From NCBI GenBank assembly GCA_033439765.1, contig JAULSN010000003.1:4216001-4280000 (forward strand): a stretch of DNA of 64,000 nucleotides, in the 5' to 3' direction. A program made the translations under genes and the position numbers. The DNA comes from Lasiosphaeria ovina (taxonomy: Eukaryota; Ascomycota; Sordariomycetes; Sordariales; Lasiosphaeriaceae). Positions 43,823 to 54,945 of the stretch are shown in pieces. The first letter of the stretch is position 1; each line of letters opens with the position of its first letter. The notes beneath the pieces were generated by a model that was given only the letters and a program-made list of their open reading frames with translations, had not been told where the DNA came from and ran no database searches.

Positions 43823-45366
43823 TGATTAAAAGGCTATTTGTGTGGAAAGTCACGCGCAGCGGCTTGCCCAGCGTCTTTGATAACAAAAGCTGTAAATATT
43901 TGCCAGTCTTGTATTTTAGCTCAGTATTTATTCCTCTGGTGCTGTGTTTCCCACGTATTGATTGATGATTGTTGCTTCCGCCGTGTCATTGTATACAGAA
44001 AGAATCAGGGTCTCGGTAGGCTTATTCACATTACAAAACATTCACTACGCCGTTGCGTATAATCGGGTTTCAATTCCTTCACGCGAAAGTCGCTGCCCAT
44101 CTATGTATGGTCTGCCATCTACGCAACCTGGAAGTCTTCAATTGTTCCGGTATCCCCATCCCGCTGCTGGCGAGCTCCCCGCGGGTACGATCGGCAGAGC
44201 GTATCCGTGCCGATAGTGGGCTGCATTGAGGTGGGGAAAGCGGGCTCCAGAGTCGCTGGGTTTTCCTGCTGGGGGATTCTAGGCCTGTTTGGGCATTGCG
44301 GTGCGAAGAGTGAACCACAAACGGAACGGGGCGCCGATAACAAAGATACAAGGACAAGGTGCCTGCCTTCCTTGGAATCGATGACAAAAAGGCCAGTGTG
44401 ACCATGCAGGGAAGGGGAGGGGGGGGGGGGGGGAAGGTCCTTCAACATGTGCCAGTTAGTATCTTGCCGTACGGTAAGAGTGTTACATAGACAAAATGGT
44501 ATTCTGGGCGAAAAAATCGTAACTTGACCATTTTCTAGGCAAATCCTATATTTCGACAGCTTCCTTAATTTGAACAATGTTCATTCCTTTCTTGAATACG
44601 GCTTTACAGTCTAGAATACGGCTTTTGGATCGATATTTTGTTTTCTCAAAGGACCATATTCCAACCAAAATACCGTATTGGCCTGTCAAAGCCATATTTG
44701 GCCTGTCAACACCATATTGGCCGGCATGTCTTCGCTCAACAGCGTATTGGCCCAGTCAACAGTATGTTGGCTGTGCGCATACAATGTTGACTCATGTTCG
44801 CCAGGCTCGCGCCTTCCTTTTCAATGACCTTTTTGGTAGTTGGAACTATATTTGGTTGAATACATATTCGGTTGAGTTGATGTTGAACGACGACGACTAT
44901 TTTCAGTTTTCTTTATGTTCTAGTGATATTGTATTTAACCAAGAACTGCGTATTCTGGCGAAATTACCGTTCAGAACATTGCACGTGTTAGAGCCCTAAC
45001 GCGTAATATGCTGTTACGCCCCGAACACTCAAACAGGCACATAACTGGAGCATGTTCTACACCCACCCTCCCCTCCCGGCATGGGAGTTGTCCATTTTTA
45101 TTGTTCTACGCATATTGAGGGGTTGTGTTATCTGGGCGAGGATTATCCAGGCCTATCTTTGTAGGTAATTGTCAAGATACCTGACCCTGGATCAAGGGAT
45201 AAAGAACGAAGATCGTAAATCTGTAAAGCACAACGGTTCTCCCTTGTGTAATACCCACCTGCCGCACCTATATAGGTTCCCTACATACCTAACCTACCTT
45301 GCCTTAGGGTACCATATCACAGTTCCATAACCGCCAGGTACCCGATCCACTTTAGGTTGAAGTATC
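43823..45366. other. Intergenic with AT-rich island and degenerate repeats
   Basis: About 1.5 kb upstream of the amine oxidase. It contains a 15-base G run at 44419-44433, a visibly AT-rich stretch (about 44450-45000) with degenerate 19-20 bp repeats, and a TACCTA-type cluster at 45275-45312. An open frame at 44577-44999 covers the repeats but looks like chance or a remnant. Confidence 0.45.
44674..44790. repeat. Degenerate tandem repeats around TATTGGCC-GTCAAC
   Basis: Four to five imperfect copies of a 19-20 bp unit (CATATTGGCC followed by TGTCAACAC) lie head to tail, starting near 44674, 44693, 44713, 44743 and 44763. One copy carries an insertion. Confidence 0.6.
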
Positions 45367-47927
45367 ATGACCGCCAACGACGCCGGCTTGGCCACGTCCG
45401 GGGCTTCGGCAGTCCCTGTGGGTAAGACGCCCGCCGCCGACCCCCCTGTCAACAAGACGGCACCCGTTGCCGATGCCACTACCATCGTCGACGGCGCCGC
45501 TGCCCCACCTCGTCTGTCCCACCCCCTCGGCCCCGTCACCCCCGGCGAGATCACCCGGAGCGCCGCATTGATCCGCACATGCTGGCCCGAGGGCTCCGTG
45601 TGCCAGTTCCGGGCCATCACCCTCTACGAGCCGGCCAAGGCCGAGCTCATCCCTTATCTCGCAGCCGAGAGGGCCGGGGAGAGTGTCCCGGCCATCGACC
45701 GCCGCGTCTTTGTTGTCTACTACGTTGGCCCTTTGGTAAGCCGTCTCGTCCCCCCCCATCCGCGACTCAACGGTCGCTGCCGCATCTGCTTGGGGCCGTA
45801 TGCTGAGGATTCTCTCCTTCCCGCCCGCAAGGACGCCCTCCACGAGGCTGTGGTAAACCTGACCACCAGTGCTGTGGAGCGCAATGTCAGGCTCGGGGAT
45901 TTCAACCACCCCAGCGCCAATGGCGAAGAGATCCTCGCCGTCGAGAGGGCTGCACTGGCACACCCCGACGTCCAGGCCGAGATCGCAAAGCTTCAGCTCC
46001 CCGAGGGCACTCAGATTGTCATCGACCCCTGGATCTACGGTAGGACCTTGTGCCCCTGGTCCGACTAGACTGGCTACGGTTTCGAACCGTGTTGTTGATC
46101 CGTGAGCGCAGGTTCGGATGGCGTCAAGGACGGGGAATTCTACGACGACAAGCGTGTGATGCAGTGCTTCATGTATATGCGTGACCCTCAGAACTCGTCT
46201 GAGCCTGACAGCTGCCACTACTCGTTTCCTCTGCCCATCTCACCCGTCATTGACCCGGCGACGATGGAGCTGGTGCGCATCGATATCTTGCCCACCGGTC
46301 ACGACGAAACGGTTAAGCCCCTTGCTCCGTGGAAACCCGTTGCAGCCAACGAGTACATCCCCGAGGCTCAAGCCCTCCGCACTGACCTGAAGCCGCTCCA
46401 TGTCGACCAACCCGAGGGCGCCTCGTTCACCGTTGACAGCTTTTCGGACCTTGGACGTCTCATCAAGTGGCAGAAATGGGACTTCAAGGTAGGCTTCAAC
46501 CAGCGGGAGGGCATGGTGCTGTACGACGTCCACTACGACAACAAGCCGCTTTTCTACCGAGTCAGTCTTTCCGATATGTCGATCCCCTATGCCGACCCTC
46601 GGGCCCCGTTCCATCGAAAGGCGGCCTTCGACCTCGGCGATGCAGGTGCCGGTATCATGGCCAACAACCTCCAACTCGGCTGCGACTGCCTGGGCAGCAT
46701 CTACTACATCAGCGGCGTGCTGAGTGACGCCGAAGGCAAGGCCATGGATATGCCCAATGTCATTTGCGTCCACGAGCAAGACGCGGGCATCTTGTGGAAG
46801 CACACGAATTATCGTACCAGCCGTGCCGTCGTGGTCAGGAACCGAGAGCTTGTCGTGCAGACCATCCTTACAGTGAGCAACTACGAGTACATGTAAGACG
46901 CCTCCACCTCATTTTCGGTTTATTCTGTGCAGTCTGCCCTTCCCCATCTCTCTTCCATCACAACCTCTTTGTTTCAAACACACTTTGTGTTATCACGCTT
47001 TGAACGAGGCCAACAGCAACGCATCTTTTGACGGGTGCTTGTCTAATATTTTTCGGCACTAGTTTGGCGTTCGTCTTCAACACTGCTGGCGACTTTACCT
47101 ACGAGGCGCGGGCAACGGGAATCCTTTCGACGCAGCCCGTCGATCTCGAACTGTCCCAAGTGCCTCATCCCTTTGGCACTGTCGTACACCCAGGCGTTTT
47201 GGCTGTATATCACCAGCACCTGTTCTCTCTGCGCATCGATCCCATGGTGGCAGGACACGGCAACACCATCATGTACGACGAGGCCGAGGCAATCCCGCGC
47301 GACCCCAAGCTCAACCCGTTCGGGGTGGGATACATGGTACGGAAGACGGAGATCGACACGTCGGGCGGGTACGATCTCGAGCCTGCTAGGAACCGCGTCT
47401 TCAAGATCATCAACCCGGCCGTGCATAACACGGTCAACGGGGCTGCCGTGGGCTATAAGGTCATGGCCCCGCCGATGCAGCCGATTCTGGCCGATGTCGA
47501 CAGCTTCCACAACAAGCGGGCCGAATTTGGCGATCACAGCATCTACGTCACTCGCTACGCGGGTGACGAACTGTACTCTGGTGGCCTGTACACCAACCAG
47601 AGCCGGGGCGGCACCGGCGTGCGCAGCTGGGCCGACCGCAAGGAGAGCCTCAAAGGCGGGGATCCGGTGCTCTGGATTCAGTTCGGCATAAACCATATAC
47701 CCCGCGTCGAAGACTTTCCCGTCATGCCTGCCGAAGTCCTCCGCGTCATGTTGAGGCCTGTCAACTTCTTTGACAAGAACCCGGCCATCGACGTGGCACC
47801 TAGCACACAGGGCGTGAATTGCAGTGTCGCCCTGAATGGGAGTGTGGAATCCGAGCTGGGCGGATTGAACCTGGGCGCGGAATCCAAAAAGGCTGGTGAC
47901 TGCTGCGGTGCATCCAACAACCCTTGA
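45367..47927 (+). CDS. Copper amine oxidase (TPQ-containing primary amine oxidase)
   Basis: This enzyme oxidises primary amines to aldehydes with release of ammonia and hydrogen peroxide, letting fungi use amines as nitrogen source. Exons 45367-45735, 45832-46039, 46112-46892 and 47063-47927 join in phase to give 740 aa. The Tyr that self-converts to topaquinone is in SNYEYI (about Tyr450); intron 3 splits the Ile codon just after it. The Asp-containing stretch AAFDLGDAGAG holds the catalytic base. Copper ligands are the two His of YHQHLFSLRID and the His of INHIPRVEDFPVMP. Intron 1 (45736-45831, 96 nt) has no stop and could be misread as coding. There is no obvious signal peptide or SKL-type peroxisomal ending. 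The first about 55 residues are an unconserved Ala/Pro-rich extension. Confidence 0.95.
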
Positions 47928-48837
47928 CTGTAGAATGTCTAGGGAATGAGCTTTTGTTGATGGCTGCTGTATCTTGTGGTGCACATTGCATGGGACCGAG
48001 AAGACATGCACGGAGCAGATTGCGGAGCAACTCCAGTAACAAATGCCATCCCATGGAGCCAGACGCGCGAAAACAACAATACCCGTGGTACAACGGATTC
48101 AGTGTGTAGTAGCGCGATAACGGGTTTCCCAGCTGATCAAATATCAAGCAACAAGCTAATTAGTAGAGATGATCTGATGAATGACACTGCGTTGTGGGCG
48201 GTTGGTAAAAGTTTGTTTGTTCAACCTACCTTATAGTGTAATTCAGACACTGTATTTCGTAAGCCCGTAAACCCCACCAACCACGAGAAATGGGTCATAG
48301 GTGCCCCACCTCTTTGAACCGTCGCGTCCGATTGGCCTGGTCAGCCCTACACAACACAAGGGTACACCCGACGTCATGCCTTCCTGAATCCTCCCCACCT
48401 AAAGTACTGTACTCTACCTAGCCTGGAAGGCACGCCTATGGCTAAGTCACGAGCGCCAGGCAACCAGGACGCCCTCAATCAAGTCAAACGCGCGGACCGA
48501 GACTCGACGCATTACCCATGCCTTAGTTAACTCGCACAAAGAAAACAACCAAGCAAGCGTCAGCCTACAAACTTCCATGAAACATGCTCCCGTGGTTGAC
48601 AGTACTGTTTGTTGGCCTGAATTGAACAAGCAACCTAAGCCGTGGCACCACCTCTGCCCTGCCCTCCTCCCTCTTGAATTACAGCCGTGCTGAGCTTGAG
48701 GTGCCGCGCAAACAAGTAAGGTACAGACATACATACCTGCCCGAGGCAGAAGCGTCCTCGGTTCGCGCAACGAGTCTTGTCGGCCGCGACTGCGAGCCTC
48801 GCGAATCTCGTCCGCCCAGCTGCCCAACCTAGTGAAC
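47928..48837. other. Intergenic between amine oxidase and the CCG-8-like gene
   Basis: About 0.9 kb: 3' flank of the oxidase and probable promoter and leader of the next gene. A 38-codon frame starting at 48576 could be a uORF if transcription begins upstream. No gene is seen. Confidence 0.4.
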
Positions 48838-50405
48838 ATGTCGCAACCCACCCTGATCAACCTCCCGCCACCCTCCAATCCAGACACGCCGTCTGAGATG
48901 CCGTGAGTCCTTCAATAGATTTGACCTCGACACTTGCTCCGTCTTGCTTCGAGCCCACTCCGAGCATTTTATTCCTTTCGTGGGCCTTAATTCTCGTCAA
49001 CTACAGTCTTTTTCGGACTTGACTAATTTCTTGCCCTTCTGCGTGGCTGCGTGGGATTAGCGGCACCCCTACGAGCACCACCACCTCCCTGTCCGCTCTC
49101 TCCACGACCGCTATCAAGGATGGCCACCGCGGCCACGGCCACGCCATGGGTGGCCGTGGCCATCACCACAGCGTCTCCGCCAACAGCCTCGAGGCCGAGC
49201 GCGCCGACCGCATCAGCCGGCTCGCCGGTCTCTCTACCGTGTCGAGCGTTCGCGGGCCCCCTGCCGGCGGCGTGACCGGTAACCACAATGCCGACTCGCC
49301 GCAGACGACCCCCACCTCGACCGGCTTCCCCATCATGAACCACACAGCCGCCCCGGGAGGGCTCACGCCCGCCTTCTTCGATGCGACCGGCCAGCCAGTC
49401 GCCGCCACCAAGATGAGCACCGTGGGCACCGCGAGTGCCACCGAAAGCGTCGGTGGGCGCACGTCAGCTACCGAGACGGCTGGAGATGACCGCTACGATA
49501 CCCTGGGGGAACGTGACGAAGACATGCTAAGCATGGATACCAACGACGACGAAGATGGCGAGACGGCCGAGGAGAGGGGGATGGATTCGGCCAGCACCAG
49601 CGGCTATACGGGCGGCACGGGTGATGGCGCCGATGCCGACGTCATGGATGAGGATCTGGAGAACCTCGGTACCCGCAGCTCCGTCGGTGGCTTCGAAGAC
49701 CGCATGTCGGACGACGGGAGCGTAAGCCTGGTCGGTTTCGGCGAAGGCGCCGGCAGCACGGTCAGCGGTCCCATTTACCACCGCCGGCCGCTGCCCCTGG
49801 GACAGCAAAGCTCGGCTGGTGCCATGGCTGGTATCTGGAGCGCCGGGATCGGGGCCTTGGAGCGAAGTAGCTCGGGGCTGAGTGACAGCGGTGCCGCTGC
49901 GGCAGCGCGGAAGGACACGGGGTCAGAGCGGGAGGTGGCTGGAGGCGTCGAGACCCCAGTTAGCCAGTCTGCCGTGGCAGAGAGACAAGAGGCTCGCATG
50001 GTCGACGGCGTAGCGCTTGACGGGGCGGGGAGAACGGCCGCCCGCGGGGTGAACGGCATTGGTGACGATGATGTCTTTGTCGACACCACGACGAGAGGCC
50101 CTGTTCCTGTCCAGCCGGCCGTTAGCGCAATCCGGGAGACCCAGCAGCCAAACTCTCACCAACAAATCTCCCAAGCGCAGTATCTGTCAGCGGCGGCGGC
50201 AACAGCGGCAGCGGCAACAGCGGCAGCGGCAGGGACGACCGCGACGACGACGGACGCAACGTATACGTCAAATTCCCTCCGCGAAGCTGCGGAGCGCATC
50301 GTTCACGAGCGACTAGACGAGGGAGAAGCTCGCGTGGGCAGCATGGCCTTGGGAAGTCCAAAAGGTACCGAATCTTTGGGGCGCTTCTATTTCGAGGAGC
50401 GCTGA
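48838..50405 (+). CDS. ccg-8: Clock-controlled protein 8 (CCG-8)-like regulator
   Basis: In Neurospora, CCG-8 is a clock-controlled nuclear regulator linked to azole response; I recall it being grouped with Opi1-like proteins but cannot check that here. Exons 48838-48902 and 49061-50405 join in phase to give 469 aa. The small first exon encodes MSQPTLINLPPPSNPDTPSEM, and exon 2 opens with TSTTTSLSALSTTAIKDGHRG, which closely follows the Neurospora protein from memory. Other conserved blocks are LEAERADRISRLAGL, TKMSTVGTASATESVGGR and SLVGFGEGAGSTVSGP, with AERIVHERLDEGEARVGSM near the end. The intron (48903-49060) is GTGAGT...ATTAG. A His/Gly-rich stretch and an Ala/Thr low-complexity run (around 50185-50235) are present. 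Confidence 0.85.
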
Positions 50406-50928
50406 GCGATGAAAGTTGGCTCGTTCATTTCTTGGCCAAACATTTCTTCTTTCTCTCTCTTTTTCATTTTCATTTTCTCGGCCAGTTATCGTGGCGCATT
50501 GTCATCGCTATTATGGTCTGGTTTCACAACTGGGAGGGAGGTCACGGAAGGCGGCAAGGAAACCGGGAAGGGACTCGGCGGTTTTTACAGTTTTGTTTCT
50601 GGGCTTGAGGCGTGCATGCGCTTTGCCTGCTCTTTTTGCTGGCTGTCCTTGTACTCTCTCTTTTTTATCTGCGATTTTATGGAGCTTTGGGGGCCGAGGT
50701 TTGGAAGGCGAGGCTAAATAGAAATAGGGGTGGCGGGGACTCGCGACTGGCTTTCTTTAACTTCTGATTCGATTTGATGCCGGCCAATGAATCCGTGGCC
50801 GATAAGTGCCTAAGCTAGCTATGCGTAAAAGAACGAGGCAAGCTATGTACCTATGTATACAATGCGGCAGGTTACGTGTAAAACCGTCATGTACTGAGAG
50901 CTCATGAATGCTATGAGCTAGAAGAAAA
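50406..50928. other. Convergent 3' flanks
   Basis: About 520 bp between the CCG-8-like and Reb1-like 3' ends. T-rich just after the first stop codon. No gene is seen. Confidence 0.5.
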
Positions 50929-53900
50929 CTAGAGTCTCCTCGCACCCGAGCGCGTTGCTCGTCGTTGCCCCTTCGTGTTAGCATCACCAGCAACGAAAAG
51001 TCCCGATGGAATGATGTCGTCCATGTCACCGACATCACTGCTGACGATGCTCAATGACTCAACGACGTTGTCCCCCTCGTCCACTCTGCTACCACCAGCC
51101 TCTGTGATCGCCCGAGCCTTCCGCTTCTTTGCTCTGCCGCCCGTGTCGCCATCATGAGGGGATTCGCCGTGGCGTCTTTTGCCCAACACAACCTCCCCGT
51201 TGTGCTTGCCGTATGTTATTTTGGCCGCTTTCGTTCTTGTTTTTATTGGCTGAGGATCGGTGCCAAGATCAATACTCCCCTCCCTCTCAGACTGGTTCTC
51301 AGGCTGGTTCTCAGACTCGCCATCCTGGGCGGCGTCGCTAAACAGGCTGGACACCGATTGGGGGCTGGCGTCGTCTCTCATTTTGACGTCTTCTTCATTC
51401 GCACTCTCCTCGATCTCCGAGGCAGGGGGCGAGGATCGGACATCCCGGCCCCGTTTGGCATTCCGACGAGTCTCAGCCGGTGGCTTGGCCTGTGGCCGAG
51501 TTGATGCTTTTGCTGGAGACCGAGCAGTCTTTTTGCCCTTCTTCGCCTTGCCCTTTACAGGAGTTTCTGGTTGGTCAGAGGATTCAGCCTTATCGCCATC
51601 CACATCCCCGCCGCTTTCGTACAGGGCGCTAAGGTGTGTCGCACAATCATGAGTTGTTTTCGACCCTGATTCAGGTACCGCTTGTCGCAGCCGTCCCCAT
51701 GCTATGAGTAGGGCCTGGCGCTCAAACTCGCCTCCGAATGTCTCATCGACAATCTCCTTCCACGGAATCTTGGAGTCCTTGACAACCCCCGAGTCGCGGA
51801 TGGCATGTAAGAGGTCCAGCTTTTGACGGCGAGTGATCTTCTTAAGATCCCTGCGAGCCTTTTCGCTTCGCCAGTTGGTCCCAGACTCAAATCCTGTGAC
51901 GGTGTTTCCATCGTTTGCGCGCAGTCGTTTCCACTTCTCTCGGCATTGCAACCGGGTCCTTGTTCGACCCATCGCCTCGCTAATCTTCTGCCAGTTGACC
52001 AAGCTAACCGGATCATTTGGCGTCGCAAGATTGTCAGCCAGATCTTCCCGGATTTGTCTGATTGCTTCATAGACTGCATCTTCCAATCGCTCTTCTTCTT
52101 GTTCAGACCAGAAATCTGTCCTGGCGAAGCCATGACAGACAAGGTAGTTCCTGTACCGGTCCCTGATATCCAACGGGTAGCGGTTGATCATGGATCCAAG
52201 TTTAGTCCACTTTGTCCCGTGAATCTTTATAAGCCCCAGCAGCTCTTCGTCTTGGTCCGGTGTCCAAGTAGCTCGCGCAACAAAATTGTGGAATTGTTGC
52301 CTACACCATTTGATCAACTTCCTCCGTGGCTGTGAAGGACAGGCTTCTACGACACACTCCCACAATTGTTGATGCATTGGTTTATTGCTTGTGGATGATT
52401 TGATATTTGAGTGGATGATGTCATTCATCGCTACCTGTGTCAGACCATTAATGTCACGCACAGCCTCCACGGCAGCAGTAACCCGTGCCGCCTCCGCTGG
52501 CGATAGAGCTCCAGACCGAGTCTGAGTTTTTTGCTCAGACTGAGTCTGGGGTTTTCGCTCAGATCGAGTCTGGGATTTTCGCGAGGGGGTACCGACGGTA
52601 AGATGAATTCGAGGTTTTTTCGCTCGCGACTTCACAGGCTCGACAACCGTTTCGTCCGGAGGCAGCTCTGCCGACGCCTTCGGGTTCTCTTTATCATCAT
52701 TACTATCATCACGACAAAAGAACGGAGTTTTGGGCTTTCGCTTAGTTTCCCGCCGAGATCCTGGAGTCTTGGCTGACGACGTAGGAATCTCTTGGTCATC
52801 TTCGTGGTGATTTGGTGCAGAAGTTGCCGCAGAAAATGAAGGAATAGTAACAGTAGGTGTATTGGACTGCGCTTCATCCCCAGAGTCCGAGTCGTCATTT
52901 GCCGAAGTTGGTAACTGGGAAGCTTCTGTCGTCGCAAGCTCCGGAGATGCCTCCATGGGAAGAGGATGATCGCCGTCATCATCGACGTCGTTCAAGTCAA
53001 CACTCCTGCCTGCATCTGACTTCGAAACACGAGACTCAGTTTCGCCCAGCTCACTCTCTATCTGCTCTTCCTCTTCGACAACTGACGGCACAGACTCCAA
53101 GGGCGTTGCCGGTAAGCTGTTTGACGCGGTCTCAATAGGCTGTTCGGGCAAGTCCTGCCTCCGTCGTTGATGTCGTACAGTAAGTGGGGATTCATGAGAA
53201 CCCCCAGGAGATTCGGGTCCCGAGAGGTTTACAACATCATGCAACGGTGGTGATGCTTTTCGTTTCTTGTGAGAGCTGGGGTTTTCCCCTGCTCGGTTTT
53301 TCTTTCCCGATGATCTGGGATGGCCCAGAGTCTGGTCGGCGTCATGAGTTTGATCGCCCGCGGAGTTCAGAGCCGCTTCATAATCCTGGAGGAGACTCAT
53401 TCTTTTCTTCTTTGGAGGATCCAAAAATTGGTGGGCGTCATAGATTGGCTCATCGGCAGAGTCAACAGCCAGCTCCTTGCCCTTCATGCTCCTTTTTCTC
53501 TTCTTTCGTCCCACAGAGTCCGTAATTAAGGGTGAATCAGGTGGAATTAAAGGTGAATGAGCGGTGATACTGGGTGAACGAGCGGCGATACTGGGTGAAC
53601 GAGCGGCGATACTGGGTGAACGTGTGGCGATACTGTTGGGAAAGAGAAGAACCCTCTTTTTCTTCTTCTTCTTTTTCCCCGACGTCTCTGACGGATCCAA
53701 CGGGCCGTCTGGGAAACCGAAATCGTCGGCATTTTCGGTCTTGTTGCTTGAGTTGTGAAGCTTTATAGACCGTATCTTCTTAGGGCTAAGGAGATCAAGC
53801 TGGGTGAGAGGGCGAGATTGCTTGCCCAACGATTTGGAAGGCTGGGTTGATGATTCAAACATGTCGGTCGCATTTTGCGTACCACGGCCTCCCATAACGG

Positions 53901-54036
53901 GCATGGTGGATGAAAAACGCGGCAGGCCATCCTCGTCTTCTTCGATGTTCATCGGGTGGTCATACCGAGGAAGAGGCGAGAGAGATCCCACGCTCCTGCC
54001 GGGGGCTTCCGAACCGCTCCCATATCCGACGCTCAT
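50929..54036 (-). CDS. reb1: Reb1/TTF1-type Myb DNA-binding protein (RNA polymerase I termination factor family)
   Basis: This intronless frame gives 1035 aa from the first ATG at 54036. The DNA-binding core (about residues 520-760) has Myb-like repeats: ATWTPDQDEELLGLIKIHGT with WTKLGSMINRYPLDIRDRYR, then FWSEQEEERLEDAVYEAIRQ with INWQ-like NWQKISEAMGRTRTRLQCRE, then a third divergent unit containing IPWKEIVDETFGG. This layout is that of Reb1 and TTF-1, which bind rDNA terminator sites, stop RNA polymerase I and block replication forks. The N-terminal half is acidic and basic low complexity, with a KKKKKKK tract and 21-nt repeats encoding RSPSIAA. The C-terminus ends with a basic RRATRSGARRL stretch. 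A double telobox lies about 245 bp upstream of the start. Confidence 0.85.
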   Translation of the reverse strand: MSVGYGSGSEAPGRSVGSLSPLPRYDHPMNIEEDEDGLPRFSSTMPVMGGRGTQNATDMFESSTQPSKSLGKQSRPLTQLDLLSPKKIRSIKLHNSSNKTENADDFGFPDGPLDPSETSGKKKKKKKRVLLFPNSIATRSPSIAARSPSIAARSPSITAHSPLIPPDSPLITDSVGRKKRKRSMKGKELAVDSADEPIYDAHQFLDPPKKKRMSLLQDYEAALNSAGDQTHDADQTLGHPRSSGKKNRAGENPSSHKKRKASPPLHDVVNLSGPESPGGSHESPLTVRHQRRRQDLPEQPIETASNSLPATPLESVPSVVEEEEQIESELGETESRVSKSDAGRSVDLNDVDDDGDHPLPMEASPELATTEASQLPTSANDDSDSGDEAQSNTPTVTIPSFSAATSAPNHHEDDQEIPTSSAKTPGSRRETKRKPKTPFFCRDDSNDDKENPKASAELPPDETVVEPVKSRAKKPRIHLTVGTPSRKSQTRSERKPQTQSEQKTQTRSGALSPAEAARVTAAVEAVRDINGLTQVAMNDIIHSNIKSSTSNKPMHQQLWECVVEACPSQPRRKLIKWCRQQFHNFVARATWTPDQDEELLGLIKIHGTKWTKLGSMINRYPLDIRDRYRNYLVCHGFARTDFWSEQEEERLEDAVYEAIRQIREDLADNLATPNDPVSLVNWQKISEAMGRTRTRLQCREKWKRLRANDGNTVTGFESGTNWRSEKARRDLKKITRRQKLDLLHAIRDSGVVKDSKIPWKEIVDETFGGEFERQALLIAWGRLRQAVPESGSKTTHDCATHLSALYESGGDVDGDKAESSDQPETPVKGKAKKGKKTARSPAKASTRPQAKPPAETRRNAKRGRDVRSSPPASEIEESANEEDVKMRDDASPQSVSSLFSDAAQDGESENQPENQSEREGSIDLGTDPQPIKTRTKAAKITYGKHNGEVVLGKRRHGESPHDGDTGGRAKKRKARAITEAGGSRVDEGDNVVESLSIVSSDVGDMDDIIPSGLFVAGDANTKGQRRATRSGARRL
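53556..53635 (-). repeat. 21-bp coding tandem repeat (RSPSIAA)
   Basis: About three to four copies of a 21-nt unit containing GCGATACTGGGTGAACG, with point differences, encode RSPSIAA-type heptapeptides in the disordered N-terminal part of the Reb1-like protein. The unit length preserves the frame. Confidence 0.85.
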
Positions 54037-54945
54037 CGTGTCTGTCGTCAGTGAGATTTGGGTGGCAGGCACACAAAAAGACTGCCGGGCCTCGTGATGT
54101 GCGAAGCTTTAGACGTGGAAAGAACGCGCCAGCTGGTCATGAAGTGAGGCGCTGACGACGCGACTTTTTCTTCGCGTTTCCGAGAGTTGAGTGACATGGA
54201 GGGGTATGCTCCAGGGCGGTTTGATTGGGTAATCCTGGTTAGCTTGCCCCTGTAATTCGAGGCTGGAGGGGTAATATAACCCTAACCCTATTTCGATCTC
54301 ATCATCTGTGGAAGGAACGACCTAAGTGGAAGTGAGTACTACGGACCTGGCATGGAGGTACCTTTTTAACTTAAGCATAATTGAAGTAGACTGAGCTTCC
54401 TGAGATGGAATTGGCCTTCCACGGTTTGAGAAATGCGAGACTCAAGAGATACCAAACGGATATCGAAGTGCGTAAGGTACCCGCACTTCAGACCGTTGTA
54501 TGTCATTTCACAGGCAAACGAGCAAAGGCTGCTTCCAATCTGGCAAGGCAAAGACGGCACTTCGTTCACAGGAATTACGAGTGAGAGCAGACGGAAACTT
54601 TCGTAATCGGCGCAAAATGACCAAACTAGTAGCAAGATCCGTATCGATTGTGAATATACCAACATCAAGGCACGCGCATTGCACATGGAATGGTTCAAGT
54701 TCCGTCAAAACGTGGCCTCTAAGCTAAGTTGCTCACTGTTGCCATTTTTATTACCGCCTGTAGGTAGGCATGTACATAGGGACGTACTACATAAAGTCGA
54801 GTCACTTCTACGTACCGAGATCCATATCCGGGGACAGCCTCTTACGTTACAAACCCAACAAGGCCACAAGTAGAAAAAGGAAAAGGAAAACTCCAAGATA
54901 CACTCCGTAAAGCCCCATCAAACAATCCCTGCTATACGCCGACAT
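54037..54945. other. Upstream region of the Reb1-like gene and 3' flank of MSH2
   Basis: About 0.9 kb. It contains ACGCG/CGCG cores near 54123-54177 and the telobox at 54277-54290. No gene is seen. Confidence 0.5.
54277..54290. promoter_or_regulatory. Double telobox (TAACCCTAACCCTA)
   Basis: Two complete telomere-type units about 245 bp upstream of the Reb1-like start. In fungi and plants similar boxes mark ribosome-related promoters and bind Tbf1/TRB-type proteins. The role here is inferred. Confidence 0.5.

Noticed and set aside
44577..44999. A 140-codon frame across the AT-rich repeats, with recurring Tyr-Trp-Pro
   Set aside because: The recurrence comes from the DNA repeat itself; no domain or conservation signal is visible.
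45352..48011. Long antisense frames (288 and 322 codons) opposite the copper amine oxidase
   Set aside because: They mirror the codon pattern of the GC-rich oxidase exons and match no family; shadows of the real gene.
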